DNA of 64,000 bases from Atopsyche davidsoni (GCA_022113835.1 JAILWY010000005.1:5660501-5724500), one strand, 5' to 3'; positions 1-12,180 are shown, counted from the first letter of the stretch. The notes: generated by a model not told the origin, from the sequence alone. Numbers and translations are program-made.

Positions 1-764
1 ATTTTTCCCTTATGTAGATCCATCCAAATAGCGAAAATCGAGGGGCGAAAGTGCGCTATCAAGGGTGGAAGTAGAAATTGTGAAACGCGGAAGGGGAGGT
101 TTTCGTTTCATGATACGGCACATGACGCATTCGTAGTGTATGGTGATTTCTAGATCGAGACGGTGTTTTCACAAAAGATCCCGGGGTAAGCCAAAACCGG
201 GGGAATACGCCGCATTTGATTAGCGAATAACGTGACGAAACTTTTGATTATATTTACATTGGAATCTTATATGATGGCTCAGATTGTCTAACGGGCCAAA
301 TTTCACGTGGTTAATTTAGCGAGAAAACAGTAACTGAGCTATCTTGCGGCTATTATCAAATGCGAATTTTCGTTTACGACTTGGCACCGTTTGATGGCTA
401 CCTTTTTATAACATTTCTCACGGAGAGCAACAGATATGCTTCCAAACTCTTGAAGCAACGTTATAATATCTCGTTTGATACACTTCACTATTTTTTAGTA
501 TTTTTTAAATATAATTTAAATAGGTCAAGTTACGTTGATGAATAATATTTTTTTATAGTCTGTGTACTTTCTTAAACAATCGTTTAAGTAGTAGGGCTTC
601 CGTCCCGAGTGACCTCGGGCGGGGAGTTGTAAGTCTTCCGAGACAAAATGACAAAGCACAGTTGCAAGGCAACTCGCGGCTGCGGCGCCAGCGATGCAAA
701 CAGAGTACAGACTCAGTGTCAAGAGTCGAGGGGATTATCCCTTTTCATGGTGGCCGATCTCCAA
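1..764. other. AT-rich noncoding, no gene seen
   Basis: No convincing coding sequence or exon is visible. The only structure noted is a small hairpin at 604-619, where CCCGAG and CTCGGG flank a 4-base loop. Confidence 0.6.
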
Positions 765-870
765 TTATAACCTCGTCAGCGAGCGAGACGGCGGCGGGCC
801 TCTCGCTCGCACTCCGGGAAGCGGCTCGGCCGGCTCGGACTGGTGTATTTCGAGCTGGCCCACGCAACGC
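765..870. other. GC-rich island
   Basis: A short CpG-rich block in AT-rich surroundings. It contains CTCCGGGAAGCGGCTCGGC at 812-830, which recurs with one mismatch in the GC-rich island at 13410-13428. No open frame in it has a recognisable product. It could be a conserved noncoding element or an old repeat remnant. Confidence 0.5.
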
Positions 871-1510
871 GAGTCATTGACGCATTAATTGCAAACGTAT
901 TTTTTGTATGCGTGTAGTAACTTAAAAAATGTATCGTAACGCCTTGTATGATACTCTAATGACGCTAAATGTTGTTGTATGCCATGTTACTAATTATAGG
1001 CACGTCTAAAAAGGGGCAGACGGCTACTGGAGAATACCGGCATACTGAGGCCACAATAAACGTGCACCGTTGAGCATTATAAACGAAGACATCAAAGTAA
1101 TTTTGTTATAACTTAAATAAAACATTCAAAGAGGAGATAAAATAAAATACAAGTCAATTGCTTTTTTTCTCACATTACATAAGATGCCTTTGTTTTGAAA
1201 CTTCAATACAAATTATATTTTAAAAAATTACGTGCATTCATCTGTTGTAGATGGCTGTGTTAAAATTGTGACAGATTAAACCTGCAGATGTTTTAAATAT
1301 ACATACATTACAATTATGCATATAGGATGCATTTTACCTGTTCATTTCAAAATCTACGATTGTACGACTGTAATTCGCTTCATTTTGATGTCGGCTTAAC
1401 GAGCCGTGAAATTATTCGTCAAAACAATGTTCATTGATGGAACCAAAATGGAGGCGAGGCGAGCGACGCAGCTGGCGGGTTCAACGGCCAAGGGCGGGTC
1501 GCGCTGCGGC
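871..1510. other. AT-rich noncoding, nothing recognised
   Basis: No gene, repeat or strong secondary structure was seen in this stretch. Confidence 0.55.
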
Positions 1511-1586
1511 ACTGCCGCACTGCCGCACTGCCGCACTGCCGCACTGCCGCACTGCCGCACGCCGCATGCCGCACGCCGCACGCCGC
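1511..1586 (+). repeat. GC-rich minisatellite, 8-mer changing to 7-mer
   Basis: Six perfect copies of ACTGCCGC (1511-1558) run directly into four copies of a 7-base unit AYGCCGC (1559-1586). The loss of one T changes the period from 8 to 7 while GCCGC stays constant. Open frames across it on both strands are products of the repeat, not genes. Confidence 0.95.
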
Positions 1587-4184
1587 ACCGCTATACGGCA
1601 CGCTCGAGTGTCTCCCACAAATGCAGACATATGACATGTATGCACCGGTAAGAAATAAATATAAATAATATATTTCTGTTCTACAGGTATATACTCTCTC
1701 TTTTTGTAGGAAGATATCTTTTTATGAAAATACCCCTAGGGTAATAAATCACCCCTACGCGACAATATGATAAAGCCTTATTTAATATACGGCCGTGAAA
1801 AGCTCCGAAATAATTTGTTGTGGTTTCATTAATTTGTTTTTGTACGTGTGGGAAAATTTTATTAATGTTTGAGAATGCATTTGGGATTTTTGTCCTATTA
1901 AAAAAAAACTATTTTCATAATCACATAAATTTAAAGTAAATGTATCGTATTCTTCAAACATAATTTTATGCGCAGGCGTTTATTTTGTATGCCAGAATAT
2001 ATTTTTTTTAATGAGTGTTAAAAATAAATGTGAGAGATTACGTAATTTAAATAGTAATAATGTAAATATGTAAAAAAAAAAATTCTTTCATATTTCGTTG
2101 AATACTTAAATCAAAATAAACATTTCTTATGATAATCATATGGAAGCTGATACATTGATCAATGAAAAAAAAAAAATGCTTTATGAGTCTTGTTTAACCT
2201 ATCAACAATTCAAGATACTTACATCATAAAATATTATTCATAAGCTATACAATAAAATCAAAATAAATCACAACACTACCTGAAATAAGCAATTGAATAA
2301 AAACCAGCTTTAGTAATATTTACCACATATCGAATTCCGCGAAGACCTTGAGAAGAATTAGATTATATTGATATATTTTAAATGATATTATTATTTGGCT
2401 ATATATACTTAATGTTATCTAACAAAATAAAAGTATTCGGAAATGGGGAAATTGAATGACGTAACTCGGTTGACTATCGCGTGTTATGTAAAAGTTTGTA
2501 AACAAAAATATTTGCTCGCTCGAAATATTTAATTAATAAAGGTCATGACTGTATAATTTGTACGAGTTAATTGAACATACTAAAAATTAACAATTTATCC
2601 GATGCAATTCCTGTAAAACCTTCAAAGCTGTTATCCGATTAAGACAGCGCCGAGAATAACTAAACTGTTGGTTATATTTGTTGGTAGTAGTAGCGTTTTA
2701 AAGTGAGTCGTAGAGATATGATCAGTCTTATAGTTTACTAAAACCGATCTAGGCAAAGTATGGTATATTGTCGTTATTATATAAGCATGGTTTTTTTAGC
2801 TCTATAGATGATAGGGAATTAGCCAGAAGCGCATTTCTTAGACACTGTTTATCTAACGTTTGCCAGCAAGGTTACCAGAACGCGGGGTTATCTGGCCGCA
2901 CTGAACACAAAACACTCGAGTCCGCCGACAGCAGACATCCCACAAAACAACATAAAAACAAACCATTTTACGATCTTTTCCTTGTTTCTTTCTAGAATTT
3001 CTTTGAGGATGACGTCTGATTTATTTTAACAAGAAAGTATTCCGACTATTCAACAGTGTTTGTGTTGCACAACTGTAAATAAAACGCGAGAATAAAGCGG
3101 ATATTAAAATCAACGTTTTATTGATCTCTAAATTTTTATCATAAATTTAAAAAAACACAAAAAATTACTCAATATCCAGTTAGTTACGCAACAGCTTATT
3201 TTATGCTTAAAAATATATTATAATCATTAAGAAGTTTACCCAATATCTAGTTACATAATGTTGATGTAAACTTATAGAAATAGAATATTTGATACAGATT
3301 TACCGGTCAGATAGTTACGGTGAACTGGGTTTTCGACAACTTTGTAAGTGGATTAATCCGTGGGAACGACCTTCAGAGAATATCGGTTCAAAGTTTCCGA
3401 CGGCGAGCACAATTCCGAGAAGATTAATAATCCGGGTGTGAGGGTTATCACGCGGCTCCACGAAGCGATGGCTTTATTTGTATCCCGGCTTAAGCGAGAG
3501 CAGTAAAAGCTCTTTCATTTCGAAAACTACTGCAGAATTTCCACGACTCCGTGAAGTGAGACGCGACATTGTGACCGAGCTGAAATTGTACGAACTGGGT
3601 CAAAAATGCACTGCGGGAAACGTGCCTCTGCAGCTCTTGTCGCTTTTCCTTTACAACCTGCAACCTGCCGAACACGGAGAAGGGGCACTGAATAAGCCTT
3701 TTTATCAAAACAAGAAACACATAATAAAATGAATAAATTATATTACAAATCTGCGTGTTTTCCCATGCCAGTATTACCGGAATCGTGAATATTCATTAGG
3801 AGAATGCATAAATTGTCGCGACGAGATGCGCCTCCGTCCACACGATTATGTAGAGGATTTAATAATATGTCGCGCTTGCTGGTGATTAGAGAATTGTTCA
3901 AATAATCCCGTTATGCCCAAATTCTTTAGTGTATTATATTTTGCTTACTGTTGGTGTTATGCAACCTGATATGTTTATTTTGGTGGTGTCGAGTGACGGA
4001 TTCCAGCACATTGACGATCAAATGATTTCTGGGAAGTGCTGGGTTTTGTTAGATTCGAGTAACTGAAACGCGTTATTTTGAACGTTAAAAGTGGATGTTA
4101 AACATAATGAACAGCTCATATTACAACTCTTCAGCACGGAGGCAAAAAATAAACCTTTGAGTTCTTATTGTTTTGTACTATTAG
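1587..4184. other. AT-rich noncoding, nothing recognised
   Basis: Long AT-rich stretch with homopolymer runs and short chance open frames only, the longest about 84 codons near 3.5 kb. No domain, transposon end or RNA gene was seen. Confidence 0.55.
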
Positions 4185-4201
4185 GCTTATGCCAGTGAGA
4201 G
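4185..4201 (+). other. possible 17-nt microexon
   Basis: A pyrimidine-rich stretch ending in TAG (up to 4184) is followed 17 bases later by GAG/GTAAGT, a consensus donor at 4202. The spacing suits a microexon, but such pairs arise by chance in long AT-rich DNA and no flanking exon was found. Confidence 0.12.
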
Positions 4202-7200
4202 GTAAGTGGTTTCAGTTTTATTGCATTATAAAAAAACTATGAACATACGCATTGTTCCTCTATAGTTTAGAATAATTCATGAACAAATGCGATTCTTTTT
4301 TTTTTTTACTTGATTGTGATCTTTATATCAATTTTTTAATTATAATACATTTGTGGTGAGATCGATGCAAGGTTCGATTTGTATCAGATACATCAGGTCC
4401 GAGACAAAATCGACAAATGTTTTGAAAAAACAATGAATTGCGAATAAAAAATATTTTATTTAATAATAGTGTAAAAATATTCTCATTAATAATATTATAA
4501 TCTTATTTAATTTAATACTTTATAAAATATACATTATTCGTACTTTCTACCAGAATAAATATTTGAAATTCTCAAAAACCGATTGTTAAACTGGAATTCG
4601 TCGTCTTAATTAAATCGGTCGTTCTGCACACGAATTACGAGCATAAATCAAACCACCGATTCCTTGAAGCCAGTCAATCAAATGCCTGCAGCCGGTGCGT
4701 CAATCGCCGGAGCTCGACGTCGCTATTGGCATACCCAACTAGCCAAACAATAATGTATGCATTAAAACATTGAAACACGAACTCCGCGATCGACAGCTCT
4801 ACGGGCTACCGAAATAGCCGCGGCTATTTCCGTCCACTTATGGACGGTGATAAAAGTGGAACAGCAGTTTGGCAGAGTCCGATATGAAGCCGAACACATG
4901 GCTCGGAGCATGAATACCGGCGGATTGTTGAGAGTGCTGGCGAGTTGGGAAATGGAATTCCTTCCTCGGCGTGGCGGTGTTGATGCTGAGCTATTTTCCG
5001 CCTCTGAACCGGAATCGGTGTTGTGGCATCTGAATTAGGAGTCGTACTGCAAAAGTGCATCACGCCGTGAGAAAATCACCTGGACGCAATATCAATTATA
5101 ATTAATTGCCACAGGTATCATAACACTAGTAATACGTTGGGTTTATAGACGTATTTGAAGTGAGGATAGCGAGAGTACGTGATTTCTTTTAATAATACTT
5201 GCGGAAGTATTATGAAAGTACGGCCATTAATGTCAGAAAACACTTCATTTAATTATTACACAAGCATAAAATTAATATTAAATTATTATATATAAGTATC
5301 AAAACGATTATTTATTTTTAATGGCAGAACATTTGCAGCTATATTTCGTTGTTAGTATTTGCTGAGATTTATTTTTGGCTCCACCTGAAAAATATTTGAG
5401 AATTCTTCGAGTAAACATCGACTTACAAAAATAACTTGTAACACAGTCATGAGTTAGATTTTACGTAAACTTAAATGACCTTTACCTGCATACTATTCTG
5501 ATTTATGTCTTATGTACAAGGAATTAATAAAACACGCTCACCCAATTATAAAATGTCACGAAGAGTGTGTCATTTAATTATTCCGGTTTAAGTTACATTA
5601 AATAAACCGTTATGGACGGCTGTCGCGAATGGCAAATGGCATTTACGCTATGAAAAAATACTGGCAAATTTAAGCGAAGGAGTGGAATTAAAAACACGCC
5701 ACCGCAGAGATATCGATCGCACACCCCTAAGTCACGAATACACGAAGGGGTGTTACATTATAATCACATTAGGTAGCAGCAGGACTGTACCAGCTGGGGG
5801 ATGATGTCACTGCCAGTAATTCATCAAAATCACCAGGTTGCGGCGCAATGGCCGAGCTCAATAGACGAGCAACACAACCAGAAATAGCTACACACACTAC
5901 GGGGGTAGGTTGTGGAGTGGGCACACAGGGGCTTGCAGTGATAGGGGATGACAATGTTCTCGGAATAGGTAAATAATCAGTAGCCACATGGATCGGGGAG
6001 CCAAATTTATGATATTTGGTATTCTATCAGTCGCCTGGACCCCCAAAGGGCTCGACTGTTCAACTCCCAATGCCTCATATATATTCAATTCTCGTGAAAG
6101 TTAAGTTTTGTTTGACGAAGTTTAAATGTGTACTTTCCAAGCCTCCTGGTAAAGACTAAGTAACCACTTCAGCATTCGTTAGATATTCTCACTCTGGCGC
6201 TACCCTTGCAATATCAGATATTAATTCATAAATATCGAAATGTTATAAATGTTTTTAATTTGATATAGTGACCGAATCGACTCGGTTTAATAGGTATATC
6301 GTGATTTATACACATAACAATTGAAATAGGGAGGTGAAATTATTCTTTGAATTTAAGAGGAAACCGAGAAGAAGACAGCTCGTTCTATATAGTTTTTAAG
6401 TGCACCAAATGATTTTCATGATTTCCCATGAATTTATTAATTTGATTGAGCAAACCACTGAGGCTGTTTTTGAGTTCAACGTTTCATCCCTAAAGAATAG
6501 CCGATGAAGTAATGCTGTTCCCGTGTAGGTAGGAAACAGCTGATATGATGTGGAGACTGGCTTAAAGTTGTCAAAAGCATAAATCAGTATGTCGGGCGGT
6601 CCACAGATGCGATCGGTCGGCGCCGTTGGCGACGCTTCAAGAGCTGACGACTTCATTCTGCCGAGGATGAATGGACTGCCCCGGGAGCTGGCCCCGAGCC
6701 ACGGGAGCAGCCCAAGTCCGAGTCCCGTGTCGAGTATTTATTTACTCTGGGCCTGCTAATTCGGGAGGTGCGTAACCCGCGGCAGTAAACTACTTAGGTC
6801 TCAGATGTGTGCTAATTACGTGATTTATAATACTCGAGAACTTCTGGCGGAAGCGGTTGATCTTGCTCATTTTCATTGTTGATCATTTTCATTTTTAGCA
6901 CAGAGCTCTCTTGTACCTGTTTGTGTCTGATTCATTATTGGCATCGATCGTTTTGCGAGTTTACGGTAATGACTGGATCACATACTTATAAACGATTATT
7001 TTATCCATATTTTTTATTTTGAATATCTTATTTATATATGCGTGTCAACTTTCTCTATATATTTTGTTATCTGACCTTTAAGCATCATACTAAAAAAAAG
7101 CAATATATTTGTTTGTAAATAAAGAGAAGCGTTGAAAAAAAGCAGTAAAAATAAAATATAGCACCACATAACGACCTTACTACTGTGAGCTTTCTTTCGA

Positions 7201-7310
7201 CCTTACTTTTATAAAATACAATCCCACAAGTAAATAAACACTCAAGTTTCCTTGCAAAATATAAATATAAGTCCGCTCTTACCAGTCGTTCTCTGCGTAG
7301 GAAGTTTTAT
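4202..7310. other. mostly AT-rich noncoding DNA
   Basis: No gene is supported. A stretch at 5769-6088 has two overlapping minus-strand open frames with proline/serine-rich translations and balanced base composition. It might be a decayed coding fragment, but I recognise no family. A GC-rich patch lies at about 6655-6780. Confidence 0.5.
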
Positions 7311-7314
7311 TTTA

Positions 7315-7350
7315 TTGCAAGTCGTTTCTTACCTAGAACAAAAGAAAAGA
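7315..7350 (-). other. possible recursive splice site
   Basis: On the minus strand a strong pyrimidine tract leads into CTTTTGTTCTAG/GTAAGA, an acceptor fused directly to a donor with no exon between (junction 7333/7332). This is the form of the ratchet points known from long fly introns. It lies on the same strand as the exon-like block at 38220-38310, so it could serve that gene's downstream intron. Chance occurrence cannot be excluded. Confidence 0.25.
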
Positions 7351-7687
7351 ACAGTTTAATACACAAGAACACATTTATTAGCTTGAAACGGTGCCATTCA
7401 CTAAAAACTTACACTACGATTAAACCCTGAACTTCGAAGCATCCCCGGAAAAAAATAAAACCAACTGAACTGCCAGCTATTAAAGTGATTTTAGACATTT
7501 GCGCCCGTAGAGATGCGCTCCCATCGGAACGAAGGAACAACACTGGACCATTATGATAATATATGTATGAAAAAAAAGTACTGGGGTTAAAATAAATAAC
7601 TATTAAAAAAAAAAATAATACAGACGTATGTGTTGAGAGTTACAGCGATGTTCAAGGGTGGTTTTTAATTTAATCCAAGATTCAAAC

Positions 7688-7706
7688 ATTTCGTTTACAG
7701 GTAAGT
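7688..7706 (+). other. possible plus-strand zero-length exon motif
   Basis: TTTCGTTTACAG/GTAAGT joins an acceptor-like AG at 7700 to a perfect donor at 7701. The upstream pyrimidine tract is short, so this is weaker than the minus-strand motif 370 bases away. It may be a chance match. Confidence 0.15.
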
Positions 7707-7709
7707 GTA

Positions 7710-9330
7710 TGATATTTAGTAATAAAAATTCTAGCTGTACCGTTATTACAAGCATGCAAAGTATCTTTAGGCTTGCCTGCTTTATCGCTAAGAAATGTGC
7801 GCTCAGATTGCAAATTGAAACATTCTTAGAAGCCTTCCTGGCTACCTGCGCCGCCCCCGCCCCGCAGAGTCGCCAGGAATTGCCGTCTTATCGTCGGGGA
7901 AATTCTTAAAATCTCGGCATCGAGCACTCCCCCTGCGAAAAGAGCTGCTAACGGCATGCGCAACAGCGTGAACTGTTCTACTGAGAATCCGACAAACAGG
8001 TTTGGAAATAATCCTCCATTAATGTATTTACGTAATACACGACCGTAAATTAGAGGTTAGCTGCCGTAACGACAAGGTTAATTAGCTACGCAGTGAGGTT
8101 ACGTTATATATGTCAAAATATTCCGTTTAAGTATTAATGCATTTTTAATGATTATTTTCATATATTTAATGAATGTGGGAAATGCATTTCAAACTAATAA
8201 ATAAAATTTGAGAATCATTTTTAACAATGTACTATATATATATTAATATCACCTTGATTTTTTTATTAATAAAAAAACACACTTATCGTATTAAGCTAAC
8301 GCAAAATATATTTTTTAAATTTAAATGTTGTTTTGTCAATTTTGAGACTTTGTTATAAAGTAAACTCAACACAAATTAGCCACGGTGACATTTTTTTCCA
8401 TCATTTGACCTTACCTAATGATCTAAACTCTACGCCTGGTTTTATAGCATGGTGTTTGTATTACTTTACAACCTAGGGGCGAAAGCTTAACTATTAAGGC
8501 ATGTTTCCTAATGCATACGTATATTGTCGTATTTTATATTATGTAATAGAGTTTTAGTAATTTATGTAGAAATATGTAAAACAAGATTGTTTATATATCG
8601 ATTCATAATAAATACATTTGATTAATAACATCAAGCGCCATATGTCAAAAAATAGGCCACGGGGTCACAAAATTGATTTGTACGGTTGAGTAAAAATACA
8701 ACAGTTGCAATAGGTTTTTGGGAATTGTATAAAAAAACACGTGCTTAATGCTAAGTTATTAATGTATTATGAGCATAACGCACCTAAAAAGTTTTCAAGG
8801 GGAAAAAATAATGTCTTAAACATAAGTTGAAATAACATTGAAAATGTTTGTTAATTAGAGTTGATGTTAGATGTTATTAACTGTTAGATTTTTATACAAT
8901 AAGAAAATGCTTATTATCAGTTTAAAGCGCTCACCAAAGCGAGCGTCTAATAACCTTTATTTCTTGATTTACTAGAATTTCCCAAACGAATCATACAATT
9001 TAAGCATTCGTTAAAATTATATAATAGTTGCATGCATTTCACAAGCTCCAGGAAGCCGTCGGGCATAAATAATGGATGTGTGAAAGCGAATAGACGAGCG
9101 CGTGTATTTGCATGTATTTATATTCAATTCTTGGCGAGAATCAATCGCGCTTATCGCTCAGAACATCAACGGAAATAAATAAAGAATATAAGCAAAGCGG
9201 ATGTAGCCCGAGCCGCCCCTGGCGAGAGCGCCGCGGAGGACGGCTCGGATTATTAAATTTATGATTATCAATTATGTATGCGGTTAGTGGTTGAGAAACA
9301 CAATCAACTTCATTATTAATAACATACACT
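7710..9330. other. AT-rich noncoding, nothing recognised
   Basis: No gene, transposon end or structured RNA was identified. A small GC-rich patch occurs near 9205-9250. Confidence 0.55.
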
Positions 9331-9835
9331 TGTTATTAAAATAAACGTTAGATTAAATATTAAACGTCTGCGTTAAAAATACAGGTGTTGCTTTATCAGC
9401 TGCAGAGTTCGAGAAGCTCGACACTTCGACTACATTTTTCTGGAGGATCATGAGTCATAATTTATTTTGAGCAATCTCTTTCATTATTCAAAACAAACAG
9501 TTTATCAATAAAATAAACAAAATAACAACGTTTGGGTTAATATTAAACATCTGTGATTAAAAATACGGAACGATAGCTCGAGTTCAAGAATCTCGAATAA
9601 TTTACTAAATTTTCTTGAAAAACCTTGAGTCGTCATTTATTTTAAATAATCAATTTTGTTGTTTATAATATATACTTATTAAAGCAATATACATTTTTTG
9701 ATAAGATATGACACATTAGCGCTAAAAATACAGGTGCTACTTTATCGGTGGCATATGTATTTAGAGTTTACGAATTTAAAATCTGACTAGATTTTTTCCC
9801 GAAGGATCTTGAGTCACAGTTTATTTACAGTCGTC
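9331..9835 (+). repeat. three decayed tandem units of about 180 bp
   Basis: Three successive segments share the same order of landmarks: a TTATTAAA/AATAAA-like start, AAAAATAC (9375, 9559, 9724), a GAGTT-containing middle, a TTTTCT/TTTCCC stretch, and GAGTC plus a TTTATTT-rich end (9452, 9627, 9811). Landmark spacing is 184 and 165 bases for the first and 175 and 184 for the second. The units have diverged strongly with small indels, so this is an old local tandem duplication or a short satellite remnant. Confidence 0.7.
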
Positions 9836-10508
9836 ATAAAATACGAGAAGTATATTATAAAAATGCTAATAAGACGTGCACGCTTAAATCTTTCTCCTGC
9901 ATTAGAATGAGTATAAAGTTATTCAAATTAATACCGAGCCACTTAGTCACGGTCCATCGGTATTCGTGGCATAAATTAATAGCTCGCCGGGTTATTGCAG
10001 GTAATGTGTCAGTTTAAATAATGTGTGCCCAAAAAAGGCGTGGCGTTTGGAATATTCCACCCCGGCGTTTCAGATTACGGACGTTTAAGGAGGCGATGAA
10101 TAGGCGAGCGATGGTGGCTTCAGTATGCAAATACTGTTGCGTATTTACAGTTGGTCTTGAATAGCAAGCGGCGACACGGGCTGGCCTTGGGACGTCCACA
10201 GAGGTTGATGGTGAATAACAACAATGGACGTGGCTGACGGGCGGTGGTCTTCCCGGAGCCGACTCGGTCCATTTGCTATTGCTCTAATTATTCTAGATAC
10301 TCGCATGACACAGCCAGTTTATTCTATCAATCACAATTAATAAAATTTTCCAAAATAGCAAGTGCTCCAGAGTGATTCGTTATTAAAGCCAACTTGTTAT
10401 ACATACGAGCAAAGCTACTTTAATAAAGTTCTTTGAGCGATGTTTTTTCCATAATCCTGAAGGTCTCAAATAAGCTGTAGTGTAGCTTACTAGTATGTCA
10501 ATATTTAC
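9836..10508. other. AT-rich noncoding, nothing recognised
   Basis: No gene, repeat or RNA structure was seen here. Confidence 0.5.
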
Positions 10509-10542
10509 AAGATAAATAACTGGTACAACAGTTATTTATCTT
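10509..10542. repeat. perfect 14-bp hairpin
   Basis: AAGATAAATAACTG (10509-10522) and its exact reverse complement (10529-10542) flank a 6-base loop GTACAA. It ends 7 bases before a copy of the foldback repeat family. No U-run or partner gene indicates a terminator. Confidence 0.85.
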
Positions 10543-10548
10543 TAAACA

Positions 10549-10640
10549 ATCAATATTTTTGATAGAGAGTACTTAGTGGAATTCCATTTTAATATTTTAA
10601 ATAAAATACTTGAGTGATTTTTTTTAGCGAAACCGTTTTT
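10549..10640 (+). mobile_element. foldback repeat family, truncated copy 1
   Basis: Starting at a CAATATTTTTGATAGAGAG-like left end, this segment matches the reverse complement of the right part of the palindromic element at 18753-18987, including TGGAATTCCATTTTAATATTTT and a CTTGAGTGATTTT block. It then jumps to a short piece resembling GCGAAACCG from the element's core, so the middle seems deleted. The right boundary and target duplication are unclear. Confidence 0.7.
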
Positions 10641-10929
10641 AAACTGGTGAAATATCAAAGTGAAGCTTGGATTCTCCCTTTGTACTATATAATACAGACA
10701 GATGTTTCCTTGGGTAATTTAATTTAAATAATCCCAACTGCTCCCGCACGAGAGGAAGTAAACAATCATAACAGTTTAAAAAAATCTTTTCCCACATGCA
10801 TTGTATAAAAACTGCAGCACAATGCAAGCAGCTTTACACATCGATTCCTAGTAGCATTCCGAAGTGTCTGCCAAACGATTTACGTCCAAAATACTTCATA
10901 AACAAACTGCATCGCCTGCCCGAGAGCCC
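10641..10929. other. noncoding spacer
   Basis: No feature was seen between the foldback copy and the G-rich array. Confidence 0.5.
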
Positions 10930-11046
10930 CGGGGGTGCGGGTGCGGGGTGGGGTGCGGGGTGGGGTGCGGGGTGTGGGTGCGGGATGGGGGTGCGAGGTG
11001 CGGGTGCAGGTTGCGGGGTGCGGGTGCGGGGTGCAGAGGCCGGGGG
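10930..11046 (+). repeat. G-rich GGGGTGC-type array
   Basis: About 115 bases built from variants of GGGGTGCGGG and GGGTGC units on the plus strand. Many runs of three or more G with short spacers make several G-quadruplexes possible. All overlapping open frames in five or six registers (Gly/Arg/Cys-rich or Pro/His/Thr-rich) are products of the repeat. GC-rich sequence continues to about 11200. Confidence 0.9.
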
Positions 11047-11642
11047 CCCTCGGGCGCGGCTGTCCACGAATAGCCGGCGCATCGCGAGGTGCTCTCGAGA
11101 CGTTCAACGCCCGGCCGATGTTTTGGTTTATTTTTTCACCTTGCAAGCGTCGGCCAAAACGACGGCAGGGACGGACGAGTTATTTATCGCGCCGGGGCTC
11201 TGATGTGTTTTATTCAGGACACTTGCTGGAAGTGCTGCCCTCGTAAATATTGCGATGTTATTACAAATGCACGAGCGCCGTGGGAGGACACTCGTTTTGT
11301 AAACTATAAAGCATTTACATTACAAATTAATTTTGAGAATAGCCGTTGCGTCATTGAGGGACAAACATAAGTTTTTGTAAAATATAATATAAGATGATTT
11401 TGACCCCTTTTCAAATTTTGATACATTTGACCTCATTTTGTTGCTTGTGCATGGCTGCCACTCTGTACCCTGAGCGTGTGTAAAGGATATGTAATGGAAT
11501 AGTGGACTTGAAATGATTGTGAAGGGATGTGCTCTCTAAGTACTCCTATTGGCTTTGTAGCTTGCTGCAGAAGGAGCATCAGATCTAAACGCCAGATCTT
11601 TGTTAGGAAATGATTATATAATAATGCGCAGCAAGCTAAAAG
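11047..11642. other. GC-rich flank then AT-rich noncoding
   Basis: The first part stays GC-rich to about 11200. No product is recognised in the open frames, and no transposon end was seen. Confidence 0.5.
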
Positions 11643-11750
11643 TGCGGTGTAGAAGGACCCGGAGACCTACTACATTAATTTCCCCATAGAAAACCATGAA
11701 GTAATTGCTCAGTGAAACGGTCGCCAACGTCGCCACTTGATGAAGAAAAA
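11643..11750 (+). mobile_element. LINE 3' fragment, copy A
   Basis: The segment GCGGTGTAGAAGGACCCGG followed by a CATAGAAAACCATGAA motif matches the fragments at 58117-58234 and 55931-55981. Its second half aligns with the GAGATGGTCATCGACC region of the copy at 50624-50722. It is a strongly diverged, 5'-truncated piece of the same non-LTR retrotransposon tail. Confidence 0.65.
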
Positions 11751-12180
11751 GCATCACTATCAAATTTTACAACATATCCTGATGCATTTTTAATTTTAAT
11801 TTTAGGAGACACATATGTGACAGGTGCTTACCCACCACGAGGGGTCAATTTGTCACAGTGTTCCAAAAATATGACATTATTAGGCAAAATAAAAAAAACA
11901 TGGTCAAAAGGTTTCCGGATATTGATGGACAAGAACTTAGAGTGAAGCATTTGAGTGTTTTGAAGTAAAATGTTATAAAGGCTATATGCGCGCGGTGCAT
12001 ATGAGGCAAAAACTTTGATCAATCGTATAATTAATGGGAACCCCATTTTTTTCAATGTTATGACCAGAAATAGAATTATAAGATTTATATAGAAAGGCAA
12101 AAAAAGCATCCGTTTACCAATCAATAAATTTGCTATGACATTTGAAACATGGTGCCAATTTATTGTAAACAACGATTGAC
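11751..12180 (+). pseudogene. possible decayed coding remnant, unidentified
   Basis: Just after the LINE tail, plus-strand frames give stretches of coding-like composition (for example near 11830-11945 and 11985-12175) broken by stops and frameshifts. A 114-codon minus-strand frame overlaps it but is strongly hydrophobic in an AT-rich manner and looks like a shadow. I cannot name a family, and it may be chance. Confidence 0.2.

Noticed and set aside
1396..1651. Four overlapping frames around 1.5 kb
   Set aside because: They translate the GCCGC minisatellite; repeats of Ala/Leu/Pro/His or Ser/Ala/Val/Arg are not real protein.
10834..11246. Multiple 69-135 codon frames in all registers
   Set aside because: Products of the G-rich tandem array and GC-rich flank, with low-complexity Gly/Arg/Cys or Pro/His translations.
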